From positions 161,993,937-162,057,936 of the forward strand of contig NC_045436.1 in the NCBI RefSeq assembly GCF_002776525.5: a stretch of 64,000 nucleotides of DNA, in the 5' to 3' direction. The notes beneath the pieces are model-generated. The model had not been told where the DNA came from and ran no database searches. It saw nothing but the letters and a program-made list of their open reading frames with translations. This document shows, in pieces, positions 10,541 through 22,378 of the stretch. Source of the stretch: Piliocolobus tephrosceles (taxonomy: Eukaryota; Chordata; Mammalia; Primates; Cercopithecidae). Positions within the stretch are counted from its first letter, which is position 1; every line of letters starts with the position of its first letter. The position numbers and the translations under genes are program-made.

Positions 10541-12537
10541 TCAAATAATATAGTTTCATTATTTGTAACAATTTATTTTGAAAAATTAGAGTGACTTTTT
10601 GAGTTATTCCTATAACATTTTTATTATATCTTACTGTGCTCCAATATCCTTTCATTAGCAGGAGAGAAATTGGTGGAGTAGATGTTATTGCCTCAGAAAT
10701 TAAATGTAACCACATTCCATCTCATGCAACAAAAAATATTTTTTGGTTGTTTTCTGAGTAACAGTGAGCATGTATAAGTGGGTATATATGCGAACACTAT
10801 TTCACAGTGAAGAAAACTCTTCAGAACTACTATTTCAATTTTTTTTTAAATATTTGCTTATGAAAATACAGAAACACTGAAATTCTAGAGTTTACTTAGA
10901 ATATTGCAAAGTAAGGCAATTTAAAACACTCTCAAAGTATTCCTCAAGGAAAGGTACGTGTATATGTCCCTGATGGTTCCAGGCTGACTTTTATCACACA
11001 GACTCCATCACTGGGGGACTCTTCCCTCTTGATCTACAATGCAAGTGGAATTCTGATTTCAGACTAATCTCTAGCAATGAGCTAGACTTTTTTTTTTTTT
11101 TTTGTCTCTACAAAAAAGATTTTGATTGTAACAGCAGTTGTTTGTGAGGCCTTAGCAATATAAGAAAACCATTCATTAGCCTATGAAGAGAAATGTTGAA
11201 GCCAGTGTAATTTAAGAATTGACTATTTAAGATGTTATTGTGGAAAGATTGGCCAGTTTTGTGTCTGTTTTTTATGATTGAGACTGTAATTGTTCTTGTT
11301 GCTCTTACCTTAAAAAACTTGCTGAAAAAAACTCAGTAAAGACCAAAGGTGATCAGAATGAAAGGAAAACATAAGTAAAGACATTTCCTTGTCTTTAAAT
11401 CTAGGTATGTAACGGTAGATTGAAATTTGGGAAACGGGATGGTCAGGCTGGTTCTAGAGAGCTTGGTTTGCAATCTTGTCAGCAAAACAACGTTTTAGGT
11501 CAACGATTATGCCTCTGTAGTATCTCGTATTATACCCTTCTATTACTTTGACCATTTCGATTTTGTAACTTACTCTGGGAAAAGCATGGGAATTCTTATA
11601 TTTTGGTAGAATTGTTAGTTTTCCAGAATGGTTTTGTTTTCCTTTAAATAAGTGTTTTCAAAAGAATTAATGTATTTACAAGAGGCTTTTTATTATATTT
11701 CCAAGCCACCCTTTGTTACTTGCAAGACCAGCAGAAATACCTGTTTTTTTCATAGACGTCAATGGAGAAAAACCAGGAATACTTAACAGAATTTTACTTT
11801 GCTTTCTATATTGCTAAAATATGTCTATTTTATTAAGGTCTATTTGAAGTAGCATGTGAAACTTTGCTCAAAAGCTTACTTGGACTACTTTAAGAGTCCA
11901 AGAAGGGTGTGGCTTTATTTATACCTGCGCTTTATTTCTTCTTTCCGAATTTACTCTCCTGGGATGTGAAGCATTTCTCTCAACCTTCCAATTTGGGGAG
12001 AATTTGCACCAAAATTTCTGGGATGTCTAGAGGTACAGAAGTAGAGGACCACACCGTATGTCCCCTCCTGCCTCAAAGAGAAGCAACAGGTTGAAGTTCA
12101 GGGGAAATTCTCATGATTCTTTCTCTCATACTCAACTGGATTTTATGCTCAATTAAATTAATCCCATTGAATAGGAAAATTAGTTCCAGCTTGTACTCTC
12201 ACGTCTACATCTAAGTTATTGAGGAACCATGGGCAAGTCATTTGACATACCGGGGGGAAGGGGAGGGTGGTTATCTGCCAGAGATATATGAATGTTTGCT
12301 CTGCCTAACTCCCAGGGTGTTTAAGCCTAAATGAGTCAACAGGTGAGTATTTTTGAAAGCTCACTACTCCCCATCCTGTTTCTTTTTATCAATATATATC
12401 CAACAAAATCCAGACATTGTTTTCTAAAGTATATTGATTGTAAGAGTTGTTATCAAATCCGGTAGTCTTGAATTGGAATGATTGAGTTAATGGCCATCAG
12501 CAAAGGGTGTGTCTAAACTGGCTTGTGTTTCTTTCAG
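10541..12537. other. PPARGC1A: Intronic sequence, nothing recognised
   Basis: Unique sequence up to the exon 13 acceptor, with a T run at 11090-11103. No repeat family or coding signature identified. Confidence 0.5.
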
Positions 12538-12641
12538 ATTCAAACTCAGATGACTTTGACCCTGCTTCCACCAAGAGCAAGTATGACTCTCTGGATTTTG
12601 ATAGTTTACTGAAAGAAGCTCAGAGAAGCTTGCGCAGGTAA
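12538..12641 (+). CDS. PPARGC1A: PPARGC1A last coding exon 13: C-terminal tail and stop
   Basis: This exon begins with two bases that complete the aspartate codon opened in exon 12. It encodes 34 residues, counting that shared aspartate, then a TAA stop at 12639-12641. The tail is acidic and rich in serine (DSNSDDFDPASTKSKYDSLD, then a Leu-Leu-Lys-Glu-Ala segment) and ends in SLRR, which is the PGC-1alpha C-terminus as I know it. The same exon continues into the 3' UTR. With the two previous exons it gives 125 uninterrupted residues. The paralogues PPARGC1B and PPRC1 also end in an RRM, but this residue string is that of PPARGC1A. Confidence 0.97.
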
Positions 12642-12761
12642 CATGTTCCCTAGCTGAGGATGACAGAGGGATGGCGAATACCTCATGGGACAGCGCGTCC
12701 TTCCCTAAAGACTATTGCAAGTCATACTTAGGAATTTCTCCTACTTTACACTCTCTGTACA

Positions 12762-12821
12762 AAAAACAAAACAAAACAACAACAATACAACAAGAACAAC
12801 AACAACAACAATAACAACAAT
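12762..12821 (+). repeat. PPARGC1A: (CAA)n / (CAAAA)n repeat in the 3' UTR
   Basis: CAAAA units followed by many CAA units with a few interruptions, starting 120 bases after the stop codon. Confidence 0.92.
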
Positions 12822-12932
12822 GGTTTACATGAACACAGCTGCTGAAGAGGCAAGAGACAGAATGATATCCAGTAAGCACATGTTTATTCATGGGTGTCAG
12901 CTTTGCTTTTCCTGGAGTCTCTTGGTGATGGA

Positions 12933-12986
12933 GTGTGCGTGTGTGCATGTATGTGTGTGTGTATGTATGTGTATGGTGTGTGTGCT
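12933..12986 (+). repeat. PPARGC1A: (TG)n / (TATG)n repeat in the 3' UTR
   Basis: UGUGUG and UAUG units in the mRNA sense. UG repeats are the known kind of site for CELF proteins and TDP-43. Binding here is inference. Confidence 0.9.
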
Positions 12987-13138
12987 TGGTTTAGGGGAAG
13001 TATGTGTGGGTACATGTGAGGACTGGGGGCACCTGACCAGAATGTGCAAGGGCAAACCATTTCAAATGGCAGCAGTTCCATGAAGACACACTTAAAACCT
13101 AGAACTTCAAAATGTTCGTATTCTATTCAAAAGGAAAA

Positions 13139-13172
13139 TAAAAAAAAAAATATATATATATATATATATAAA
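13139..13172 (+). repeat. PPARGC1A: A tract and (TA)n microsatellite in the 3' UTR
   Basis: About 12 A followed by 11 TA units, likely length-variable between individuals and species. A short AACC-type run follows near 13194-13216. Confidence 0.9.
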
Positions 13173-13376
13173 TTAAAAAGGAAAGAAAACTAACAACCAA
13201 TCAACCAACCAACCACAAACCACCCTAAAATGACAGCTGCTGATGTCTGGGCATCAGCCTTTGTACTCTGTTTTTTTAAGAAAGTGCAGAATCAACTTGA
13301 AGCAAGCTTTCTCTCGTAACTTAATGATTAAATGACAATCCTGAAGAAACCACAGGTTCCATAGAACTAATATCCT

Positions 13377-13409
13377 GTCTCTCTCTCTCTCTCTCTTTTT
13401 TTTTTTTTC
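13377..13409 (+). repeat. PPARGC1A: (CT)n and T tract in the 3' UTR
   Basis: About nine CT units followed by a T run. In RNA this is a CU-rich then U-rich tract, the kind bound by PTB-family proteins. Function here is inference. Confidence 0.9.
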
Positions 13410-14481
13410 CTTTTTCCTTTTGCCATGGAATCTGGGTGGGAGAGGATACTGCGGGCACCAGAATGCTAAAGTTTCCTAACATTTTGAAGTTTCTGTAGTT
13501 CATCCTTAATCCTGACACCCATGTAAATGTCCAAAATGTTGATCTTCCACTGCAAATTTCAAAAGCCTTGTCAATGGTCAAGCGTGCAGCTTGTTCAGCG
13601 GTTCTTTCTGAGGAGCGGACACCGGGTTACAATACTAATGAGAGTTGGGTAGAACTCTCTGAGATGTGTTCAGATAGTGTAATTGCTACATTCTCTGATG
13701 TAGTTAAGTATTTACAGATGTTAAATGGAGTATTTTTATTTTATGTATATACTATACAACAATGTTCTTTTTTGTTACAGCTATGCACTGTAAATGCAGC
13801 CTTCTTTTCAAAACTGCTAAATTTTTCTTAATCAAGAATATTCAAATGTAATTATGAGGTGAAACAATTATTGTACACTAACATATTTAGAAGCTGAACT
13901 TACTGCTTATATATATTTGATTGTAAAAACAAAAAGACAGTGTGTGTGTCTGTTGAGTGCAACAAGAGCAAAATGATGCTTTCCGCACATCCATCCCTTA
14001 GGTGAGCTTCAATCTAAGCATCTTGTCAAGAAATATCCTAGTCCCCTAAAGGTATTAACCACTTCCGCGATATTTTTCCACATTTTCTTGTCGCTTGTTT
14101 TTCTTTGAAGTTTTATACACTGGATTTGTTAGGGGAATGAAATTTTCTCATCTAAAATTTTTCTAGAAGATATCATGATTTTATGTAAAGTCTCTCAATG
14201 GGTAACCATTAAGAAATGTTTTTATTTTCTCTATCAACAGTAGTTTTGAAACTAGAAGTCAAAAATCTTTTTAAAATGCTGTTTTGTTTTAATTTTTGTG
14301 ATTTTAATTTGATACAAAATGCTGAGGTAATAATTACAGTATGATTTTTACAATAATTAATGTGTGTCTGAAGACTATCTTTGAAGCCAGTATTTCTTTC
14401 CCTTGGCAGAGTATGACGATGGTATTTATCTGTATTTTTTACAGTTATGCATCCTGTATAAATACTGATATTTCATTCCTT

Positions 14482-14488
14482 TGTTTAC
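14482..14488 (+). promoter_or_regulatory. PPARGC1A: Candidate miR-30 seed site
   Basis: TGTTTAC matches the miR-30 family seed (positions 2-8). A seed match alone is weak evidence. Confidence 0.3.
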
Positions 14489-14551
14489 TAAAGAGACATA
14501 TTTATCAGTTGCAGATAGCCTATTTATTATAAATTATGAGATGATGAAAAT

Positions 14552-14557
14552 AATAAA
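14552..14557 (+). promoter_or_regulatory. PPARGC1A: Internal AATAAA, possible proximal poly(A) signal
   Basis: Canonical hexamer 1.9 kb after the stop. I see no proof of use. Confidence 0.3.
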
Positions 14558-14723
14558 GCCAGTGGAAATTTTCTACCTAGGATGCATGACAATTGTCAGG
14601 TTGGAGTGTAAGTGCTTCATTTGGGAAATTCAGCTTTTGCAGAAGCAGTGTTTCTACTTGCACTAGCATGGCCTCTGACGTGACCATGATGTTGTTCTTG
14701 ATGACATTGCTTCTGCTAAATTC

Positions 14724-14729
14724 AATAAA
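14724..14729 (+). promoter_or_regulatory. PPARGC1A: Internal AATAAA, possible proximal poly(A) signal
   Basis: Canonical hexamer 2.1 kb after the stop. It would remove the miR-29 and miR-23 seed sites downstream if used. Confidence 0.3.
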
Positions 14730-15085
14730 AACTTCAGAAAAACCTCCATTTTGAGCATCAGGATTTCATCTGAGTGTGGAGTCCCTGGAATGGAATTCAG
14801 TAACGTTTGGAGTGTGTATTCAAGTTTCTAAATTGAGATTCGATTACTGTTTGGCTGACATGACTTTTCTGGAAGACATGATACACCTACTACTTAATTG
14901 TTCTTTTCCTTTCTCTCACCCAACACAATCTTATAAGATGGATTTCACCCCCAGGCCAATGCAGCTAATTTTGATAGCTGCATTCATTTATCACCAGCAT
15001 ATTGTGTTCTGAGTGAATCCACTGTTTGTCCTGTCGGATGCTTGCTTGATTTTTTGGCTTCTTATTTCTAAGTAGATAGAAAAGC

Positions 15086-15107
15086 AATAAAAATACTATG
15101 AAATAAA
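15086..15107 (+). promoter_or_regulatory. PPARGC1A: Pair of AATAAA hexamers, possible proximal poly(A) signal
   Basis: Two canonical hexamers at 15086-15091 and 15102-15107. I see no proof of use. Confidence 0.3.
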
Positions 15108-15809
15108 AGAACTTGTTCACAGGTTCTGCGTTACAACAGTAACACATCTTTAATCCGCCTAATTCTTGTTGTTCTGTAGGTTAAATGCAGGTATTTTAAC
15201 TCTGTGTGAACGCCAAACTAAAGTTTACAGTCTTTCTTTCTGAATTTTGAGTATCTTCTGTTGTAGAATAATAATAAAAAGACTATTAAGAGCAATAAAT
15301 TATTTTTAAGAAATCGATATTTAGTAAATCCTATTATGTGTTCAAGGACCACATGTGTTCTCTATTTTGCCTTTAAATTTTTGTGATCCAATTTTAAATA
15401 CATTCTCCTTTTTGCCCTGGATTGTTGACATGAGTGGAATACTTGGTTTCTTTTCTTATCAAAAGACAGCACTACACATATATTGAAGATTAATTTATCC
15501 CCCCCGCAACCCGGCCTGACCAATATTGTTACCATGAAGATAGTTTTCCTCAATGGACTTCAAATTGCATCTAAAATTAGTGGAGCTTTTGTATCTTCTG
15601 CAGACACTGTGGGCAGCCCATCAAAATGTAAGCTGTGCTCCTCTCATTTTTGTTTTTATTTTTTTGGGAGAGAATATTTCAAATGAACATGTGCACCCCA
15701 TCATCACTGAAGGCAAATTTCAGCATAGATCTCTAGGATTTTTAGATGACCGTGGGCCATTGCCTTCATGCCGTGGTAAGTACCACATCTACAGTTTTGG
15801 TAACCGAAC

Positions 15810-15816
15810 TGGTGCT
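15810..15816 (+). promoter_or_regulatory. PPARGC1A: Candidate miR-29 seed site
   Basis: TGGTGCT matches the miR-29 family seed. Confidence 0.35.
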
Positions 15817-16132
15817 TTAGTAATGTGGGTTTTTTTCTTTTTTAAAAGAGATGTAGCAGAATAATTCTTCCAGTGCAACAAAATCAATTTTTTGCTAAAC
15901 GACTCCGAGAACAACAGTTGGGCTGTCAACATTCAGAGCAGCAGAGAGGGAACCTTGCACTATTGGGGTATGATGTTTGGGTCAGTTGAAAAAAGGAAAC
16001 CTTTTCATGCCTTTAGATGTGAGCTTCCAGTAGGTAATGATTATGTGTCCTTTCTTGATGGCTGTAATGAGAACTTCAATCACTGTAGTCTAAGACCTGA
16101 TCTATAGATGACCTAGAATAGCCATGTACTAT

Positions 16133-16139
16133 AATGTGA
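16133..16139 (+). promoter_or_regulatory. PPARGC1A: Candidate miR-23 seed site 1
   Basis: AATGTGA matches miR-23 positions 2-8, and the next base T extends pairing to position 1. miR-23a is reported in the literature to repress PGC-1alpha. Which site it uses is not shown by the sequence. Confidence 0.45.
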
Positions 16140-16178
16140 TGATTCTAAATTTGTACCTATGTGACAGACATTTTCAAT

Positions 16179-16186
16179 AATGTGAA
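16179..16186 (+). promoter_or_regulatory. PPARGC1A: Candidate miR-23 seed site 2
   Basis: AATGTGAA, an 8-mer type match, 46 bases after the first site. That spacing is slightly beyond the range usually given for cooperative microRNA sites. Confidence 0.45.
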
Positions 16187-16401
16187 CTGCTGATTTGATG
16201 GAGCTACTTTAAGATTTGTAGGTGAAAGTGTAATACTGTTGGTTGAACTACACTGAAGAGGGAAAGTGAGCGATTAGTTGAGCCCTCGCCGGGCCTTTTT
16301 TCCACCTGCCAATTCTACATGTATTGTTGTGGTTTTATTCATTGTATGAAAATTCCTGTGATTTTTTTTAAATGTGCAGTACACATCAGCCTCACTGAGC
16401 T

Positions 16402-16407
16402 AATAAA
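16402..16407 (+). promoter_or_regulatory. PPARGC1A: Main poly(A) signal of PPARGC1A
   Basis: AATAAA within ctaataaaggg. It sits where the 3.8-kb 3' UTR is expected to end, so cleavage would fall at about 16420-16430. Confidence 0.85.
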
Positions 16408-16430
16408 GGGAAACGAATGTTTCAAATCTA

Positions 16431-19400
16431 CTCCTGCTTTTCTTATTTATCGTAACCAAACTCCTGGCATGTTTCTCAGATCAGTACCCATTACTCGCTT
16501 ATTATTATTCTGTTTCCTCTCTGGCTCGCTCTCCCTTTCTCCCTGCTTTTCCATATTCATGGATGCATTTCAGCTGTAAGGTAACGTGCACCTTCTGTAT
16601 CTTGTCTTTTTCTAAACGGCAAAGGCAGACGCGGTGGTTTGTATAACGAACGTTCAGAGGTGAAAAATGACATGGGATTTTATGAAATGGATTAGCTCTA
16701 TTTTTGTACTTAACCCTGGGAAGTGTGTATTTTTAAGTACAAGCTCTTTCCCCTAGGGAAAAACTCACTGAATATTCAGCATAGAAAGAGATGTTGTTGT
16801 AGATGGACTGAATATTTCTCGAAGACTTGTAACAGGATGCAGTTCCCCATCATCTGGAAGTCATCGAGTTGGTTAAATATGGGATGAGCTGATAGCTGAA
16901 GACACATCGTGCTGTCAGGATGTCCGTTGTGGCTGGTGGATGATGGTGGTCCTAATGACAGAGAATGCCCTTGCTCAATTTCAAATGGTTGTTCCCATTC
17001 CCAACCATTTGCACTGCAAGATTCAACATATGCAACATTGGGGAAAGGCGGCTACATTATATTCCAGCATTTCCATCTCCTAGAGAGAAAAAAAGTGTTT
17101 GTAAATATTGGAAATGTGATAAGCGCTATCAGAAGTGCATTGAAATCTGCTAAGTAATCTAAGAAACACTCCCCATGGATTGTTTTATACTAATATAAAA
17201 TTCATCAATTATTTTATGGAAATGGAAAATAAAAACCTACCATTATCTTACCCAAATATTGAATTTATCTGCCACTGTGGATACCAAGCACTCCTGAGTT
17301 TCAGTGGATAAGTATCAGTTCCGGACTTGTCTTCTATTGATGCTTAAATTGCATAAGGCATTTTTAATCTTCTGGTTGGAACCAGCAAGGACATTAGAAC
17401 TATTCCCTAAATAGTTAACTTTTTACCCTACCAAATCTTTTGAGGGCAGAGAGAAAATGAGGGATTCTCTGAAGCAGTATTAGTAGCTGCCAGTTTGGTC
17501 CTGGAATATGCTGATTTAGATAAAGGATTTATTTCATATTGTCCTCAAAACATTGAATCGCTTTCATTCTTGTTGATACTAATGGCAAAATAATTATTAA
17601 AACCAAAATTGGGCTGACAAAAATAAATTAACATTTGATATAGCTTTTTTTTTAAAAGAAGATTGTCTCAATTCAAAAGTCCTCCAAACCAAATCTGTCT
17701 AAACTATACACGATATGATAATTGAGTTGAAATTCTTTTTTAGCATTGCTGGTTTTCTCTTCTTTGTAGGGTTATTTAACTAATCATTGGATATAATTTA
17801 CAGCCCTAATATCATTACTATACTGACTCGACAGTAGTGTTACTAGTTACACAGTTGTAACTCAGTATTAATTATAGAATATTTTAACTAAAACGTTCCA
17901 TTTGCAATGTTTATATTAATCTTATATTTTGCAATTTTCATTGCTACTCCTTGTTTTCTAACACACTACACTCCATTATAAATCGATCTTTGTACTTTAT
18001 CAAATAGAAGACCATAATAAAGAAGGTCACAACTCATAGAAGAGTTCCTTGGAGGTTTGTAACATCATGATTTAAATCTCAGAAAGATTTAATCAAATGC
18101 TGAATTAATCCCTGGGGGAAAAGATGGTATATAGATTCTATTGATGGACACAAAGCAGCCTATTTCTTTTCACTGGTCTCTGTTAGCATGTTGGGGAAAA
18201 GAAACACAGATTTTCTGTGAGAAGGAAAATAAGATTTTCTTGGTAGGGGAAGGATAGTATGAAATAACCTTTATGTTATGTTTCCTCCCTTCCATTCAAA
18301 ATGGCCCATTTTTATTTTTCACTTACTGGGGCGTTATCTGTTCTCCTAGTGCATGGAGAATGTTAAATGTTCTCCACCCCCATGTTTCCCTCATTATATT
18401 CCATGTGATTCCAGTAACTATGCAGAGTCCCAAAAGCTCCACTCTAGTCAAGCATGTGGAATGTGGGGTCACATGGGCTGGTTTCCAGGTCTCTTCTGTT
18501 GTAATCAGGTGACTGCCCTTGGGCGAATTCTCAGCACTGGGGACACTGGAAACTTGTAGAAGAAATGATTATGAAATGTGAGTATTTTGAAGACCAGAAC
18601 CAGGTTCGACTGAAAAGCCTTAATATTGTTCCATGACTAGGATGTAGGCTAAGGGCAAGAGGCCACCACCTTCCCACATGACTCTTTTCTGTCCATAATT
18701 ACAGAGGAATGTGACCATATTCTGTTTAGCTCAAAACCCATTACTTACCATTAGCTAACTTATAAAGGGGCAGAGTGAAATTAATTAAATGAAAAGAGTA
18801 AGAGAACTTTTAGAGGAGAAAACCAAATGATCCTATAATATTTTCATGATTAAATTAAATGAATGTAATTATACATGCGCATATGCACACCAAGGCATTA
18901 TTATAATCAAGGACCTTAAAATATTGTATCGTTTCAAATTTATGCATATAGCACTTACTGAAGGCAAGTAGCTAGTGTGATACTTGAATTTGCATATTGA
19001 CCATTTTCATATATTTTCATATATTAATTTCTAGTAGGAAGAAGCTGAATTATTAGGAAAAATCCTGGGGTGATTTAGAAAAAATATTGTGCTTCTGCTC
19101 GTTTTTGAACATCAGGGGCACTTAGCAACATTATCTTTTTTTTTTTCCCACATAGTTTTCTGTGATGGATTTTCAACAAGATGACATCCAAGTGAAAGCC
19201 AAAATTAAATGGGAAGGAAAGAATGTTAAGTGGTAAAATCCTAAATAGCTTATTAGACTACTTAATTGGAGGGAATTTATTTTTTGCTGCTGTTAGGAAC
19301 TCTAGAGTCAAGCTTCTCTTTAACAATACTAATTGATGGAAAAAAGTGGCTATAGTAATACAGTTACCACAAAATGCTCTCCAGCAAGTCATTTAAGGAA

Positions 19401-21139
19401 ATTCGCAGGTACTTTCCTTTGATGGACGTTGGTGGTGTTGAAAATCAAATCCTGTCTTCATTCGTATCATTGCTTTCTCACTTCATTTCCAAGCCGGTCC
19501 CTTGCTTATTCCTATCATAGCTTCACAGTACGCTTGAAAGACTGACTTAATTCTTAAAAGAAAATTAGGCCGTGCTTGTTCTTAGTTTAACCATCTAGCA
19601 GGTTTTCAGCTTGATCACTATACCCTTTAATCAGATGTATGACTAATGTTTCATAGTGCTTAGAAGTATTGCCCTCTGTAAGCACTTCCCTATTTGTTGG
19701 CAGGAATGTGCATACTCTATCACAAAATGATGATTAATTACTCTCCTTCCTAGAGAAGGGTAAGTTAGTGAGCTGGTCACACGGCATGTGATGGAGCCGT
19801 GCTACTTTCATGTCAGGCAATTTAATGACCAAGTGCACCCACATGGCGTCATTCTCCTCCACTTATCTGTTTACTTGGGAAAAGCATCCTGGTACTGATT
19901 CAACGAGCTGCCTTTTCCAGGGTCAACAATCTGAATTGCAGTTCAGACTGTCCAGCAGGAAAACAATTGAACAGAAAGCAAAGATTGGAGTTTACCATCC
20001 ATTGTTTGGCTTCAGTATTTGGAGGGTGGGAAGTACCTATGTGTTGGGCTGACATTTTCCCATTTCCAGTGGCAGGGACGGTGGCATTCAAAGGGAGTGC
20101 CAATGTGTGCACCTGATGAATGAAATAATTCATAGACAGCTCATAAGAGTTTCTTTGTCACATAGTGCCAGAGTCCCATTGAGCCACTGTGTGCCATGGC
20201 ATGCCAAGGCAAAAACTAAGACCAAAAAGGTCACCTGAAGGAAAGAGAAGGAATAAATAGAAGGTTAACCAAACACATTTGAACTTCAGGAACGAAGCAA
20301 GGTTTGGACAGAGATGTCACATGGTTTCCTATTTGCCTTGTATGCCAACTCATTCCATGAGATTATATAAACAAAAGAGGCAATTGTGCAGCTAGGCTGT
20401 AGAATTGTGAAGAAAGGAATGAACCTCACATACTGTTTCTATATGTGGGGCTAGTTCTGTGTCATATAGACAGCCACTGGCCTTTGACTAAAATCCTGTG
20501 TACTTCCTGGCTACCACATTGATGGAAGACCCTCGAGGATTTCTCCATAGCTAGGCTTTTGGATAGAACTTTTAAGCTTTAATTTTGTGGAATGATAAAA
20601 AGATAATCCCTACATTCATACAATACAAAGAGCTCTTTAGATTTCAATAATGCATTGAGGAGGCCCCCATTTTCTTCTCATTGTTTCAGTTCTACCATCT
20701 CAAAGTAGCCATTTCCAGCAAGGAACCTTCACCGACTTATAGCATTCTGAAGGTTAAACTCAAGCCCCCTCAAAACTCATATCTGCTATATTTCATGAAG
20801 ACATAACTTCATGATACTGCAATAATTTAAAGACATTATTTGCTTATTTTTGCTGTCTTAAAAACTTAGCTTTATCAGCTCCATTTAGAAACTTGATCAA
20901 CTTGGAGACTCCCTTTCCTAGAATCAGCGCTTAGTGACACACATGGTCATCCTGTATCCCAGCAATTGGACTTCAGGTAATGATGTTGCTCAATATGACC
21001 CCTTAACATCCTCATTTTAAAATCAGAGAAATCTTCCTGTACTGGTAAGAAAGCAAATATGAAAAGCTGCCCTCCATTTGAAAGTCCAGTGAATTCAGGA
21101 TGTGATTAAAACAGTGAAGATAATGACAAAGATGATGGT
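16431..21139. other. Intergenic sequence downstream of PPARGC1A
   Basis: Unique, mostly AT-rich sequence with no clear transposon, exon chain or CpG-rich segment. An AATAAA near 17228 lies downstream of the expected mRNA end and could serve a rare longer form. Short open frames at 18273-18559 and 19810-20133 have no recognisable product. Conserved regulatory elements could be present but cannot be seen without alignment. Confidence 0.6.
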
Positions 21140-21325
21140 GGTATTAGCTAACATTTATTGTGGATTTATCTTTTAGTCACTTTACTTAGCCGTTTACATG
21201 AATTTTCTTCATTAATCCTCCTAAACAAACCGTAAGGTAGGTATACAACTCTTCCCGTTTTATTGAGGGAATGGAGGGTTAAGGTAGCTGAAAAACTGCC
21301 CAGATTTGGGCAAAGTCCAGTTGGT
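21140..21325 (-). mobile_element. MIR SINE
   Basis: Reverse MIR order: 'tagctaacatttattgtgga', 'cattaatcctcctaaacaaa', 'gtaaggtaggtatacaactc' and 'gatttgggcaaagtccag'. Confidence 0.82.
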
Positions 21326-21624
21326 CTTAAAACTTATTTTTGAAACTGTTGTGCTGTATATAATGCTTCCAGGAATAAAATGTTAATGTTCAAAAGAAAA
21401 AAATTCTGTTAGAGGTAATTAATTGTTAAAATTTCTGTACTTTTGTTACTACCGTCTGACTGAAGTCAAACTCTGCATGTATTGCATTCATCATTCTACA
21501 TTGATCGAATTCCTCCAACATACTACTAGAAACTCCACATCTAGTTGGCAGTGTAGTAAGAAAAAATTAAAATGTATATTTTATAATAGCTTCAGTAGGA
21601 CACTCTCACCAGAATCCTTATTGT

Positions 21625-21722
21625 GTCTATCTATGTATCTGTTTATCTATCTATCTTCTATCATCTGTCTATCATCTATTTATCCATCTGTTTATCTGTC
21701 TATCTGTCCATCTACCTACATA
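21625..21722. repeat. (TCTA)n/(TCTG)n interrupted tetranucleotide repeat
   Basis: Repeating tatc and tgtc units with substitutions. The open frame across it is an artefact. Confidence 0.9.
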
Positions 21723-22010
21723 TATTGCATTTTGTGGAAAGTATATTGCTGTAAAACCAATGTCTATGAGGGTTGAGGTCAGAGATTCTCATACTTAATG
21801 GCCAGGAATGACCTAATGCTCTGATTCCAAGGTGTACAATCTGACTTATAAGCACTGATAACCAACTTTACAAAGAGGTAGAAACCTCTTCCATAGGTTA
21901 AAATGGATTTGGAGGTATAAAATGGTATATTCTTACCACTGAGAAATTAAATCACAAAAATAATCAAATTTAAGAGCTCATAGGTTTTTTCAAGCACTAT
22001 TAAGTTTCTG

Positions 22011-22338
22011 GGCCGGGCGCAGCAGCTCATACTTGTATCCCAGCACTTTGGACTGAGGCGGGCGGATCACTTGAGGTCAGGAGTTCAAGACCAGCCCGGC
22101 CAACATGGTGAAACTCCAACTATACTAAAAAAAAAAAAAATATATATATATATATATATAAATTAGCTAGGCATGGTTGTGTATGCGTGTAATCCCAGCT
22201 ACTTAGGAGGTTAAGGCAGGAGAATTGCTTGAACCTGGGAGGTGGAGGTTGCCATGAGCTGAAATTTTGCCAATGCACCCCAGCCTGGGCAACAGAGTAA
22301 GACTCCATCTCAAATAAGTAAGTAAATAAATAAATAGA
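22011..22338 (+). mobile_element. Alu (S-type) with expanded middle A/TA linker
   Basis: Starts ggccgggcgc and ends in an A-rich tail with taaa units. It is flanked by taagtttct (22001-22009) and taagttttc (22339-22347). The A-rich linker between its two arms has grown into an A tract plus about ten TA units at about 22126-22161. Confidence 0.92.
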
Positions 22339-22378
22339 TAAGTTTTCAATTTCGGGCTAATATAAAAAAAAAAAAAAC

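Larger units (their letters stand above)
6835..12537 (+). other. PPARGC1A: PPARGC1A intron 12
   Basis: A 5.7-kb intron from GTATGG at 6835 to a strong acceptor (tgtttctttcag, AG at 12536-12537). It holds a TG-rich array, several MIR and L2 fossils and one antisense AluY. Stretches such as 8421-9319 and 10541-12537 are otherwise unique AT-rich sequence. I see no additional exon. Confidence 0.93.
12642..16430 (+). other. PPARGC1A: PPARGC1A 3' untranslated region
   Basis: About 3.8 kb from the stop to roughly 25 bases after the AATAAA at 16402-16407. The length agrees with the long human 3' UTR from memory. The first 750 bases carry a cluster of simple repeats. The rest is unique, AU-rich and free of Alu or other recognisable transposons. 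Further AATAAA hexamers at 14552, 14724, 15086 and 15102 could give shorter mRNAs. Open frames in this part, including 122 codons at 12715-13083, are low-complexity products of the repeats. Confidence 0.88.

Noticed and set aside
12715..13083. 122-codon open frame after the PPARGC1A stop
   Set aside because: It lies in the 3' UTR and its residues are mostly Thr/Asn and Val/Cys runs produced by the CAA and TG repeats.
16720..17240. Extension of the PPARGC1A 3' UTR to an AATAAA near 17228
   Set aside because: The canonical signal at 16402 fits the known UTR length better. A rare longer form remains possible.
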